Of a DNA stretch of 64,000 nucleotides, positions 40,842 to 50,147 are shown in pieces; the first letter of the stretch is position 1; the number at the start of each line of letters is the position of its first letter. The notes under the pieces are model-generated. The model was not told where the DNA came from. It was given only the letters and a program-made list of their open reading frames with translations, and made no database searches. The translations under genes and the position numbers were made by a program. The stretch is from JANOYY01 sp043720395 (lineage in GTDB: Bacteria; Actinomycetota; Acidimicrobiia; Acidimicrobiales; JANYDT01), in assembly GCA_043720395.1 (NCBI GenBank), contig JAYSSR010000073.1, forward strand, positions 14,600-78,599, given 5' to 3'.

Positions 40842-41924
40842 GTGAACCGCCGCAAACTTATTGGGCTGATTGCTTCACTGGTCGCCGCCGCCATTGGCAC
40901 ATTTGCCATTCTCCAATACTCGAAGGGAAAACCCGCGCCCGTCGTTGCTCCACCCGAGCCGACCGTGACGATCCTTCAGGTGTCCAAGAACATCCCGAAG
41001 GGGACCCCGGCAGCATTGCTGACCGACTACGTCACCCCTATTCAGGTGCCAGCGAGCACCAGGACACCCAACGACGCCGAGGCGATCTCCGAACTCCAAG
41101 ACCTTGTCGCCAACAGTGACATGTACGCCGGCGACCACCTCAGCAAACTCAGGTTCTCGACGCCCACGCAGGTTGTTGGCGAAACGGCATCGTCCAACGG
41201 TGCTGCCGGTACCGAGGTATCGGATCCGAACAATGGACTGATCGGGGTGTGGATGAATATCGACTCGATCCGAGCGCTGAACGGCAACATCGTGCCCGGC
41301 AAGACCAAAGTTGCCGTGTTCGCCGTGTTCCCACCGGGGATCCCGGGCACCGGCGGCGATCCAACGGCTGCGGTCCCGTCGAATCATCTCCTTATGCATC
41401 ACGTTCCGATCCTCGACGTGTGGCCGCCCATTGGCACCGTTATTGCCCCGACGACAACGCTCGCTCCAGCCCCGGGCACACCCACGGTTCCACCAATCCC
41501 GCCAACTCCGGTCATCCAAGTGAAGCTCGGCGTCGACGCACCTTCGGCCGAACGGCTCATCTATGCGATTGTCAACGGGTCGGTGTACCTCGGCGAAGAG
41601 TCCGACGCGTCGCCGGCGGATGCGCCAACAAAGATCGTCGAGCGCAGCAATGTCTATGTGGCAACGCCTCCGGTCATACCGAAGAAGCCGGTAATCGTCA
41701 GCCCTGACGCCTCCACCTCAGCCCCGGATGCCACATCGGCCGGAACGTCTGCCGTCGCCCCGACCACCACCCTTGTCGGGAAGACAACAACGCCAACCAA
41801 GTTGAAACCTGCCGCAGTCGTTCCGGCCACGGCAGTGACGCTCGTCCCGGGGACCGTCGCAAAGCCCACGCCGGCCGACCCCCTGACCGCAGCGGCGAAG
41901 ACCCCCGTCGTCGCGAACCAGTGA
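40842..41924 (+). CDS. cpaB: CpaB/RcpC-like Flp pilus assembly protein
   Basis: A 360-residue protein starting with GTG (40842-40844). MNRRKLIGLIASLVAAAIGTF is an N-terminal membrane anchor; a SAF-type domain follows (VTILQVSKNIPKGTPAALLT). The last ~85 residues are Thr/Pro/Ala-rich. CpaB/RcpC sits outside the membrane and helps assemble the Tad/Flp pilus. First gene of the Tad operon; 69 bases to cpaE. Confidence 0.87.
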   Translation: MNRRKLIGLIASLVAAAIGTFAILQYSKGKPAPVVAPPEPTVTILQVSKNIPKGTPAALLTDYVTPIQVPASTRTPNDAEAISELQDLVANSDMYAGDHLSKLRFSTPTQVVGETASSNGAAGTEVSDPNNGLIGVWMNIDSIRALNGNIVPGKTKVAVFAVFPPGIPGTGGDPTAAVPSNHLLMHHVPILDVWPPIGTVIAPTTTLAPAPGTPTVPPIPPTPVIQVKLGVDAPSAERLIYAIVNGSVYLGEESDASPADAPTKIVERSNVYVATPPVIPKKPVIVSPDASTSAPDATSAGTSAVAPTTTLVGKTTTPTKLKPAAVVPATAVTLVPGTVAKPTPADPLTAAAKTPVVANQ

Positions 41925-41993
41925 CACCTTGAGTCCATCACCCTTTGGGCAAGCACGACCCGAGCCCGTCACACCCCGAGCGGAGAACACACC

Positions 41994-43271
41994 GTGAGTG
42001 ACACACAGCAACACGCAACCATTGAAGGCGACACCGCCACCTCGCACGACCGCGACATCCCGAAAGACCAGGGCGACGTTGCCCTCGTGGCATCGGTCGT
42101 GCCATTCGAGCAGATGATCCGGCGGCTGCTGACGGCCAACGGGGGACCTCGAATGCACCGCTGGCCGGCGCAGGGCGAGATGCCCGGTGCCGAGAGCATG
42201 GGCGTCGCATTCATTGGTCCTGACCTCGAGGTCGACTCGATGGCGGCACGCGCCGAACAGATCAATCGCACGCATCCCGGCGTCTATCTGGTACTCGTCT
42301 CTGACCCGCGTCCGGGACTCTTCGAGCGGGCACTTCGATCAGGCGTTCGAGACGTTGTCTCGCCGAGCGCACCCGACGAAGCCGTCATCGACGTCCTCCG
42401 TCGCGGCTTTGAACACGCCAGCCGTTGGCGTGCTGCGTTGCCGCAGGTGCCAGCCCATGGAACCACGCTCGACGGGCGCCGCAAACGAGTGATTACGGTG
42501 CTGTCCCCCAAGGGCGGGGTCGGCAAGACCTTCACGGCCACGAACCTTGCCATGGCGCTCAATATGCACGAACCGGGCAAAGTCGCCGTCCTCGATCTGG
42601 ACCTTCAGTTCGGCGACGTCGCCGGAGCGATGCACCTCAGTCCTGAACATACGATCGCAGACGCGTCAAGAAGCACCATGGGTGCCCAGTCGCAGACCAT
42701 GAGCTCGATGGTGAAGGTGTTTCTCACACCTCATGAATCGGGCATCTATGTGATGTGTGGACCGGAGGACCCGGCCGAAGCCGACGAGGTCTCCTACGAC
42801 CAGTCGACGGCAATCACAAAGGCGCTCTCGAATGCATTTGAGTACGTCGTCGTCGATACATGCGCCGGCCTCGATCCTCACGCTTTGGCGGTGAGTGAAT
42901 TGTCGACTGATCTGGTCTTTGTGTGTTCGGTCGATGTCTCGAGCGTCCGTTCGTTGCGACGAGAACTTGATGCACTTGACCGCCTTGGCATGACACATCA
43001 GCAACGTCATTTCGTGCTGAACCGCTTTGACGCACCCGGAGGCGCGCGGCCCGAGGACGTTGAAACGGCGGTAGGAATGAGAGCGTCCGTCATGATTCCA
43101 GGTGATCGCAACGTGCTCGCCGCCGCGAACCAAGGCATTCCGATCACCGTTGCCGACCCGAAGTCCGCAATCTCGAAAAAGTTCATGGCCTTCACCGAAA
43201 CATTCACCGGCATCGAGTCGACAACGCTGCAACAAAAGACGCGGATGGCGTTCTGGAAGCGGTCACGATGA
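41994..43271 (+). CDS. cpaE: CpaE-like pilus localisation ATPase
   Basis: A 425-residue protein. A receiver-like N-terminal domain (about 28-155) precedes a ParA/MinD-type ATPase: VLSPKGGVGKTFTATNLAMA (deviant Walker A), LDLDLQFGDVAGAMHL, and EYVVVDTCAGLD. CpaE/TadZ proteins set the polar site of the Tad pilus. GTG start (41994-41996). Overlaps cpaF at ATGA (43268-43271). Confidence 0.92.
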   Translation: MSDTQQHATIEGDTATSHDRDIPKDQGDVALVASVVPFEQMIRRLLTANGGPRMHRWPAQGEMPGAESMGVAFIGPDLEVDSMAARAEQINRTHPGVYLVLVSDPRPGLFERALRSGVRDVVSPSAPDEAVIDVLRRGFEHASRWRAALPQVPAHGTTLDGRRKRVITVLSPKGGVGKTFTATNLAMALNMHEPGKVAVLDLDLQFGDVAGAMHLSPEHTIADASRSTMGAQSQTMSSMVKVFLTPHESGIYVMCGPEDPAEADEVSYDQSTAITKALSNAFEYVVVDTCAGLDPHALAVSELSTDLVFVCSVDVSSVRSLRRELDALDRLGMTHQQRHFVLNRFDAPGGARPEDVETAVGMRASVMIPGDRNVLAAANQGIPITVADPKSAISKKFMAFTETFTGIESTTLQQKTRMAFWKRSR

Positions 43272-44749
43272 AGCTCGGACAGCGGCTGAAAGTCCAGCAG
43301 AACGGGGAGGCAACCGAAGCTCCCAGCCCGGTTCAGACTCCGACGTCCGCACATGAAGACGCATGGAAGATGGCATCCACGGCACCGGTCGACGAGGTCG
43401 CGGTCAATACCGGTCCTCGACTTCTCGCTGTACAGAAGAAGGAAGAAGAGAAGACCATCCTTTCTCCAATCCAGGCGCTGAAGGAACGGCTTCACGAGCA
43501 TCTCATGGAGAAGCTCGGCGGCAAACTTTTCGACACCGGCCAGGGCGACCGCGAGATGCGAGCCACCGTCGTCGACATGATCACGCAGCTCCTCAGTCAG
43601 GAGTCCGTTCCGCTTTCCGTCGACGAACGCCACACCCTCGTGGCTGAAATCACGGACGACGTCCTCGGCCACGGCCCGATCGACCGCCACCTCAAGGACC
43701 CAACCGTGTCTGAGGTCATGGTCATGGGCACAACGCCGATCTATGTCGAGAAGAACGGGAAACTCACCCGTACGACCGACCGATTCGTTTCTCAGGAACA
43801 GCTGCGACGCGTGATCGAGCGAATCGTCGCCAACGTCGGACGTCGAATCGACGAGTCCTCGCCGATGGTTGATGCGCGCCTCCTTGATGGCTCACGTGTC
43901 AACGCCGTGATTCCACCGCTCGCTGTGGACGGTGCAGCATTGACCATTCGAAAGTTCTCCCGCGACCCGTTGCAGATCCACCACCTGATCGAGAAGGGTT
44001 CGCTGACTCCGGAGGCTGCGCAGCTGTTGGCGGCGTGTGTCGCTGGTCGGCTCAACATCCTCGTCTCGGGCGGCACCGGTACCGGCAAGACGACGATGCT
44101 GAACATCCTCTCGGGCTTCATCCCGCCCGACGAACGGATCGTCACGATCGAAGACGCCGTCGAGCTTCAGCTCAGACAGCCACATATCGTCCGTCTTGAA
44201 ACCCGCCCACCCAATATCGAGGGCAAGGGTGCTGTCACGATTCGCGATCTCGTGAAGAACTCGCTGCGTATGCGTCCGGATCGTGTTGTCATTGGGGAGT
44301 GTCGCGGTGGCGAGGCCCTCGACATGCTCCAGGCCATGAATACCGGACACGATGGCTCGCTCTCAACGATTCACGCCAACACCCCCCGCGACGGCATTGC
44401 TCGCCTTGAGACCCTCGTACTCATGGCCGGCTTTGACCTCCCATCACTCGCCATCCGTCAGCAGATTGCGTCCGCAGTGGACCTTTTCGTCCAGATCGCC
44501 CGCTTCCGCGATGGGGGGAGGCGCGTCGTTTCGATCACTGAGGTCGAAGGCATGGAGGGCAATACCATCACGCTCTCCGACATCTTTGCGTTCGATCACT
44601 CAGCAGGCATCGACGCTAGCGGCAAGCATCTCGGTCGGCTCAAGCCAACAGGTATACGCCCGAAATTCGCAGAAAAGCTCGCCGATCATGGGATCGCTTT
44701 GCCAGCGGACATGTTCGGCACTCCCGACCTGCTCATTGGAAGGCGCTGA
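43268..44749 (+). CDS. cpaF: Tad/Flp pilus secretion ATPase (CpaF/TadA)
   Basis: A 493-residue secretion ATPase. GPIDRHLKDPTVSEVMVMGT starts the core, SGGTGTGKTTMLNILSGF is the Walker A, and VVIGECRGGEALDMLQAMNT holds the Walker B region with GHDGSLSTIHAN after it. It drives pilus extension. ATG start overlaps cpaE; 6 bases to tadB. Confidence 0.96.
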   Translation: MKLGQRLKVQQNGEATEAPSPVQTPTSAHEDAWKMASTAPVDEVAVNTGPRLLAVQKKEEEKTILSPIQALKERLHEHLMEKLGGKLFDTGQGDREMRATVVDMITQLLSQESVPLSVDERHTLVAEITDDVLGHGPIDRHLKDPTVSEVMVMGTTPIYVEKNGKLTRTTDRFVSQEQLRRVIERIVANVGRRIDESSPMVDARLLDGSRVNAVIPPLAVDGAALTIRKFSRDPLQIHHLIEKGSLTPEAAQLLAACVAGRLNILVSGGTGTGKTTMLNILSGFIPPDERIVTIEDAVELQLRQPHIVRLETRPPNIEGKGAVTIRDLVKNSLRMRPDRVVIGECRGGEALDMLQAMNTGHDGSLSTIHANTPRDGIARLETLVLMAGFDLPSLAIRQQIASAVDLFVQIARFRDGGRRVVSITEVEGMEGNTITLSDIFAFDHSAGIDASGKHLGRLKPTGIRPKFAEKLADHGIALPADMFGTPDLLIGRR

Positions 44750-44755
44750 CCAACA

Positions 44756-46435
44756 ATGGCGATTTCGCTACCACGTCCGCGTTCGGCGGCGCATGCCGCG
44801 CGGATCGCATGCCTCCTCCTCCTCACCGTTGCCACCTTTGCCTTCACGGTATTTTCAAATGGACCCAGCGACGCGGCCACCACTCCGACAACGATTCCGG
44901 CTGCGCCGACCGCCGACCTCGACGTCGTTCTGCTCATCGATACATCGAACCAAATGCTCGGTGCGCCGCTAGCGACAGCGCAAGGTATTGCGACCTCCTA
45001 CATCTCAGCGATGCCCCCTGAAGTGCGGGTCGGGGTCGTTACGTACGGTCAATTCCCGACAAGCATGTATCGGTTGTCGGTGAACAGAACCGGATCTGTT
45101 GGTGCGGTCGGCGCAATTTCAGCAGAAGGAAACGCAGCCGTCTACGACGGACTCACCTTCGCTGCGGACCAATTTGATATTGAAACGAGCTCGAGGCGAC
45201 AGATCGTCGTCATTGGTTCTGGAACCGATCAGGGCAGTGATTTGAGTGCGGATGCCGCCGTGAGCGTTCTGCGGCAAAGAAGTATTCGGGTCGATTCGAT
45301 ACGCATCGACACGCCCGGGGCCATCGGCTCCGCAGCTGATGACCTGGCGGTTAAAACCGGAGGAAGTCGCACACAGTGGTCCGATAAAACGGCGCTGGTC
45401 GACCTCGTACGTCGGACACTTGCCTGGTCGGTGCCCATTGTGAAACCGGTACCGGTCGTGGTGGTGCCGCCAACGAAGTCGCTCTTCGAGAACAAGCTCG
45501 TGCTTGGTGTCGGTGCCCTGCTCTTCTTTGCCGGCCTGACCTTTGTGCTGTTGGCCGTTACGGCACCCAGACAGAAGAAGGTGAACTTCGCAGGGATCAC
45601 GGAAGTCGAGAGCAAGCGATCCGGGTCGACGCCTATGGCGGGTATCGCAGAACGCCTCACGGGTGCGGCCGATAAGGTACTCGAACGACAAACTCGAACC
45701 CGAGGCCTGAATGTCACCCTGGAACGAGCAGGTATCAACCTCCGGCCCGGTGAGTTTTTGATCGTCGCAGCATGCGTACTCCTTGCCATCTTTGCAATCC
45801 TCTCGTGGATGAAAGGAATGCGCATTGCGGGGGCAATTACTGCGGTCCTTGTGGTCTTGGGACCGCGCAAATATGTCCGACGAAAGGCCGCCAAGCGCAG
45901 CATGGCCTTTGGCGATCAACTCAGCGACACGCTGCAGCTACTTTCGTCGAGTCTCCGAGCCGGACAGGGACTTATGCAGGCCATCGACTCCGTGGCAAAG
46001 GAGGGGGATGCTCCGGCGTGTGATGAGTTCCGGCGAGTAGTGACAGAAACCCGCCTCGGGCGAGATTTGATCGACTCCTTGCGGGCCATGGCCGACCGTA
46101 TCCAGTCGGAAGACTTCAACTGGGTCATCCCAGCAATCGAAATCAATCGCGAAGTTGGCGGAGATCTAGCGGAAGTTCTCGACACGGTTGCTGGAACAAT
46201 TCGCGACCGCGCTGACATTCGCCGACAGGTAAAAACGCTCTCGGCTGAGGGCAGGCTATCGGCCTATGTGCTCCTGAGTCTCCCAGTGGGCATCGCAGCA
46301 TTCATCAATTTCTCCAACCCCTCCTATCTCGTGGAGTTGCGCACAAGTCCTGGCTACTACCTCGCTGGCATCGCCATTCTCGCGATGATCGTCGGCGGCG
46401 TCTGGCTCTTCAAGCTTTGCAAGATTGAGTTCTAA
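44756..46435 (+). CDS. tadB: TadB-like T2SSF protein fused to a von Willebrand A domain
   Basis: A 559-residue protein. A signal helix (about 15-36) is followed by a secreted VWA-like domain (about 53-235: DLDVVLLIDTSNQMLGAPLA, VVTYGQFPTSMYRL); the MIDAS is DTSNQ, so the last Ser of DxSxS is Gln. A second helix (about 250-272) leads to a T2SSF module with GDQLSDTLQLLSSSLRAGQG and three C-terminal helices. This part is TadB. TadB and TadC form the inner-membrane platform of the pilus. Whether the VWA binds metal or a pilus subunit is unknown. Confidence 0.9.
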   Translation: MAISLPRPRSAAHAARIACLLLLTVATFAFTVFSNGPSDAATTPTTIPAAPTADLDVVLLIDTSNQMLGAPLATAQGIATSYISAMPPEVRVGVVTYGQFPTSMYRLSVNRTGSVGAVGAISAEGNAAVYDGLTFAADQFDIETSSRRQIVVIGSGTDQGSDLSADAAVSVLRQRSIRVDSIRIDTPGAIGSAADDLAVKTGGSRTQWSDKTALVDLVRRTLAWSVPIVKPVPVVVVPPTKSLFENKLVLGVGALLFFAGLTFVLLAVTAPRQKKVNFAGITEVESKRSGSTPMAGIAERLTGAADKVLERQTRTRGLNVTLERAGINLRPGEFLIVAACVLLAIFAILSWMKGMRIAGAITAVLVVLGPRKYVRRKAAKRSMAFGDQLSDTLQLLSSSLRAGQGLMQAIDSVAKEGDAPACDEFRRVVTETRLGRDLIDSLRAMADRIQSEDFNWVIPAIEINREVGGDLAEVLDTVAGTIRDRADIRRQVKTLSAEGRLSAYVLLSLPVGIAAFINFSNPSYLVELRTSPGYYLAGIAILAMIVGGVWLFKLCKIEF

Positions 46436-46444
46436 GGAACCCCC

Positions 46445-47356
46445 ATGGATCCGATTCTGATCATCGGTGCCGTCATCTTGATGGCGGCCATCCCGATCCT
46501 TGCCTGGACGTTTCTTGGCTCAAGCGACAAGGACCGAGTGACCCCTGCCGACCTTCTCGGGCCGGGCGTCGGTGCGTCGCTGGACCTTCGCGCGGCAAAC
46601 CTCAGTCGACCAATTTATGAACGTCTCTCACCACTCATTGTTCGTCTCCGGAAAGCCACTCCGAAGGGTTGGGCCGATCAGACCGAACAGCGAATACAAA
46701 TGGCTGGGGTGTCGGCGAACTGGTCGGTCGAAAAGGTCCTCCTCATCAAGATCGTCGGGTCGATCGTTGGCGGCTTTCTCTCCTACACCTTCTACAAGAA
46801 GGGCTTCGATGTCGGGCTGGACAAGAACTTCATCGGAATGCTGCTCTGTGCACCGGTCGGTTTTTATGGTGCCGATCTTCAGCTCAAGAACAAGGCGGAC
46901 AAACGTGCGGCAGAAATCATGCTGTCGTTACCGGACATCCTCGACCAGATCACCATCGGCGTGGAGGCCGGGCTCGGGTTCGACTCCGCAATGGCCCGCT
47001 CGGCGAAGTCCAATCAGGGCGCACTAGCCGACGAGCTCGTACGCACGCTTCAGCATGTTCAGGCAGGACTCTCACGGGCCGAGGCGCTCCGTGGCCTCGC
47101 CAATCGCAACAAGGTTCCGGAACTTCGACAGTTCGTGTCCGCCATCCTCCAGGCAGAGCAATTCGGTATCCCGATGGCCCAGGTTCTCCGCGTCCAAGCG
47201 TCCGAACAACGCCGGAAACGCCGGCAGCGCGCCGAGGAAAAGGCCATGAAACTGCCCGTGAAGGTGCTCTTCCCGCTCGTGCTCTGCATCCTTCCCGCCC
47301 TCTTCGTCGTGCTGGTCGGCCCGGCCGGGTTGCGCATCGCCAACGGCAAGTTTTAG
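46445..47356 (+). CDS. tadC: TadC-like T2SSF protein
   Basis: A 303-residue inner-membrane protein of the T2SSF family: helix at the N terminus (about 3-24), two around 95-140, LPDILDQITIGVEAGLGFDS then ALRGLANRNKVPELRQFVSA in the cytoplasmic core, and a final helix. Length and lack of the extra domain fit TadC. 9 bases after tadB. The TAG stop is followed by the post-stop motif. No Flp pilin or TadV peptidase is in this operon. Confidence 0.94.
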   Translation: MDPILIIGAVILMAAIPILAWTFLGSSDKDRVTPADLLGPGVGASLDLRAANLSRPIYERLSPLIVRLRKATPKGWADQTEQRIQMAGVSANWSVEKVLLIKIVGSIVGGFLSYTFYKKGFDVGLDKNFIGMLLCAPVGFYGADLQLKNKADKRAAEIMLSLPDILDQITIGVEAGLGFDSAMARSAKSNQGALADELVRTLQHVQAGLSRAEALRGLANRNKVPELRQFVSAILQAEQFGIPMAQVLRVQASEQRRKRRQRAEEKAMKLPVKVLFPLVLCILPALFVVLVGPAGLRIANGKF

Positions 47357-47374
47357 CGCCCGCAAGCGGCAGTT
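47357..47374 (+). repeat. Post-stop motif after the tadC TAG
   Basis: CGCCCGCAAGCGGCAGTT starts directly after the tadC TAG. It matches the htrA copy at 16 of 18 positions, in the same position relative to the stop. A partial stem with CGGAACTG-like bases further on is weak. It lies in the ~40 bases separating tadC from the convergent kinase gene. Confidence 0.5.
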
Positions 47375-47396
47375 CCGTTGCTGTCGCGGGTTCAGG

Positions 47397-49598
47397 CTAA
47401 GGCTTCGCCGTCGTCGTCGACCCGGTCGAGTCCGCCGGTTCCGACGACAGCGTTGGCAGGAGTGCGGCCGATGGTGGCTTCGACGTCTGCGTCGCCGCCA
47501 CACCCGGCACTTCGGGGACGCCCTCGTGGGTCGTATAGAGGGTCACGACCGACCCAAGACGCTGTCGGGTGTTGCGGAGAGGGCGAGTGTGCAACACCGG
47601 CCGATCGGCCGGACCGATGGTGTTGCCGATCTTGAAGCCGGCCTTGCGAAGCGCGGCGCTTGCATCGGCTGGGAGCAGGTTGATGACGTTGGGGACATTC
47701 GCAAATGCCGGTCCCGCGGAGACGTAGACCTTGAGTGCGGTCCCCTTTGCGACAATTTCGCCCGCAGCAGGCTTCGACTGATAGACGCTGCCCTTCGGTG
47801 CGTCGTTGGCCACCCGTACGATCTCAGCGGTCAGACCCGGCGGCAGCGCTGCGAGGGCGTCCGCCTCGACCAGACCCGCTAGTCGCGGCACTTCAACCGT
47901 CGGAGGACCGGACGACACAACCACCGTAATCACACTGCCCGGAGCCGCCCCGTCGAGGGGCGACCAGCGGATCACGTTGCCGACGGGGATCGTTTCGCTG
48001 TCCTCCGTGATGGGAGGCGTACTGATCCGCAAATTGAGCGCACGAAGGGCACCCGAGGCGGCGTCGAAGGACAGCCCCGCCAGATCGGGCACCGGAACCG
48101 GCTGAATACCCTTCGAAGCGACGATTTTGATCGTCCTACGTTCCTTGAGGCGAACTCCGTCAGCCGGTTCCTGGCTGATAATGATTCCGGGTGCGGCCGT
48201 GTCGTCGAAGGCCGGCTCGGCTTCGACCATTATAAAGTGCAACGCTTCCGCGGCGCGCCTAGCATCCGCGACGGTCTGGCCCCGAAGCAGCGGCGTGAGA
48301 TGGGTCGGCGTGCGCCGGGACCAGCCGATTCCGGCGGCCACGAAACCGACCATCAGCATCGCGAGCGCTACGAGAGCGAACCGACGCGACGATCGCGGCG
48401 CGTCCAACGAAGGACGAGCCTTGTCCGGCCGTTCCCGGGACCCTCGCTTTAATCGCGTGTTTGAGCCGGTCGGCGAATTCCGCCCATTGGCGGCAACCGG
48501 CGTTTCGGAGAGTTCCGCGACCTCATCGAGTGTGATGTCGAAGACACCACCTCGTTTGGCCCGCTCGTTGGCGAGCGACGTCGCCGTGAGTGCGCTCGCG
48601 ACCGCAGTCGGCTGTGCCGTGGCAGCTGATCCTTCGACGTCTGACCCTGCGGAGGTGGCGAGACCAACGTGTCGGGTCGGATCACGGTCCACCAACGGCC
48701 GCTTGGCCGCAAGTCGTGAACCGTCGAGAGGAAGCGACTCTGCGCGCGGCATGGTCCGTGCGAGTTCTTCCAGCAACTTCACGAGACCGGCAGCATCAAT
48801 TCGGTCCTCGGGACCCAGCGTGCCGGCGGCCTTGACGGCCGGGCGTAGCGGACCAAGGTCTTCCGGAGCGTCCAAGGATCCCTCAAGCCGCTCAAGCGCC
48901 TGGCCGGTCCAGGACTCGGCGGTGAAGGGCACCGAACCAGTCACCGCCTCCACAAGGACCAGGGCCAGCGAATACACGTCGCTGCGACCGTCGACCAGCA
49001 CACCCTTGGCACCCCGTGCCTGCTCCGGGGAGTGATATCGGGGACTTCCCATGGGCGAGTCGCCCTGCATGGTCCGGCTGAAGTCAGCGAGCACCGTCGC
49101 CAGCCCGAAGTCGCCGACGCGTACGTGCTGATCTTCACCGAACAAAAGGTTCGCTGGCTTGATGTCGCGGTGAACCAGGCCACGAGCGTGCGCGAACTCC
49201 AGTCCACGAGCTGCTTCCAACGCCAGACGAGCAGCTTGCGACGGCGACATTCGGACGCCGCTCTCGAGGAGGTCGAGCAGCGTCCCACCGGCGAGATACT
49301 CCGTGACCAGGTACGGCGGATTGCCCGTCGCGTTCGCACCGTCGTTGACGTCGTAGATCGTGACGATGTTCGGATGGTTCAGCGGGGCAAGCGCCTCGGC
49401 CTCACGCCGGAACCGACGGACGAACGCTTCATCGTCGGCAAATGAAGCGTGCAGGACCTTGACCGCGACAAGTCGGCCAAGTCGACGATCTGTCGCTCGG
49501 TAGACACGGGCCGACGCACCGATGCCGACGAGACCTTCAAGCGAATAGCGGCTGTCGAGCACCGTGCCAACCAGATTCTCCGTGAAGACGCTGGCCAT
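47397..49598 (-). CDS. Ser/Thr protein kinase with PASTA repeats (PknB-like)
   Basis: A 733-residue membrane kinase. The kinase domain (about 10-270) has IGASARVYRATDRRLGRLVA with the ATP-binding Lys shortly after, HRDIKPANLLF (catalytic Asp), GDFGLA and SPRYHSPEQA. A ~160-residue low-complexity linker precedes one membrane helix (about 425-445, FALVALAMLMVGFVAAGIGW). Four PASTA domains follow outside the cell, then a Ser/Thr/Pro-rich tail. PASTA kinases sense cell-wall fragments. ATG at 49596-49598 (MASVFTENLVGTV) is preferred over one 21 codons upstream. Confidence 0.93.
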   Translation of the reverse strand: MASVFTENLVGTVLDSRYSLEGLVGIGASARVYRATDRRLGRLVAVKVLHASFADDEAFVRRFRREAEALAPLNHPNIVTIYDVNDGANATGNPPYLVTEYLAGGTLLDLLESGVRMSPSQAARLALEAARGLEFAHARGLVHRDIKPANLLFGEDQHVRVGDFGLATVLADFSRTMQGDSPMGSPRYHSPEQARGAKGVLVDGRSDVYSLALVLVEAVTGSVPFTAESWTGQALERLEGSLDAPEDLGPLRPAVKAAGTLGPEDRIDAAGLVKLLEELARTMPRAESLPLDGSRLAAKRPLVDRDPTRHVGLATSAGSDVEGSAATAQPTAVASALTATSLANERAKRGGVFDITLDEVAELSETPVAANGRNSPTGSNTRLKRGSRERPDKARPSLDAPRSSRRFALVALAMLMVGFVAAGIGWSRRTPTHLTPLLRGQTVADARRAAEALHFIMVEAEPAFDDTAAPGIIISQEPADGVRLKERRTIKIVASKGIQPVPVPDLAGLSFDAASGALRALNLRISTPPITEDSETIPVGNVIRWSPLDGAAPGSVITVVVSSGPPTVEVPRLAGLVEADALAALPPGLTAEIVRVANDAPKGSVYQSKPAAGEIVAKGTALKVYVSAGPAFANVPNVINLLPADASAALRKAGFKIGNTIGPADRPVLHTRPLRNTRQRLGSVVTLYTTHEGVPEVPGVAATQTSKPPSAALLPTLSSEPADSTGSTTTAKP

Positions 49599-49641
49599 CA
49601 ATGCGAGGGTAGTAGCGCGACCCTGCGAAACTGTGGAATTG

Positions 49642-50133
49642 ATGGACGCAACACCTCCCACGATCGACGCTCACCAACCGGATTCGTTGCGACAGCGCAT
49701 CTTTGCGCTCCGCCCGGACGGACGTTCGTCGCTCACCCTGCGCATTGCGATGGCCGCAATCGTGGCGCTTTGCCTGTACGGCATCATCTGGGCATTTGGG
49801 GCGGCTCAGACAGGTCCAGCGGTGAAGCTCCCGGCCCAGATCGAGTCACTGAACCCGGTGCAGGACGCGCAGACCGTGCCTGGGCAGTCGACCGTCACCG
49901 TCGATTTTGTGTTCGGCATCACCGGCGAGCTGAACATCGACGGCATCGATATCCCGGCCGACGAGAGCGTCTACGAGAAGAGCCAAGCCATGCTCTCTTT
50001 CTCGCCAGGAGTCGGGAGGTCGCTCGAATTGTTACCGGGCGGAGTCCGACGTGCGACCGTGTACTACTGGCCGGTCGGAACGACCCGCGAGACGGCAGGC
50101 CGCTCGTTCAGTTGGACGTTCACCGTCACCTGA
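49642..50133 (+). CDS. Hypothetical single-pass membrane protein with beta-sandwich domain
   Basis: A 163-residue protein I do not recognise. One membrane helix (about 34-55, IAMAAIVALCLYGIIWAF) separates a short cytoplasmic N terminus from an outer domain with alternating hydrophobic strands (STVTVDFVFGITGELNID, SLELLPGGVRRATVYYWPVG, SFSWTFTVT), consistent with an Ig/CopC-like beta sandwich. ATG 49642; a TTG one codon earlier is open. Divergent from the kinase; the next gene starts 14 bases on. Confidence 0.7.
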   Translation: MDATPPTIDAHQPDSLRQRIFALRPDGRSSLTLRIAMAAIVALCLYGIIWAFGAAQTGPAVKLPAQIESLNPVQDAQTVPGQSTVTVDFVFGITGELNIDGIDIPADESVYEKSQAMLSFSPGVGRSLELLPGGVRRATVYYWPVGTTRETAGRSFSWTFTVT

Positions 50134-50147
50134 GCCACGCTTCCGAC

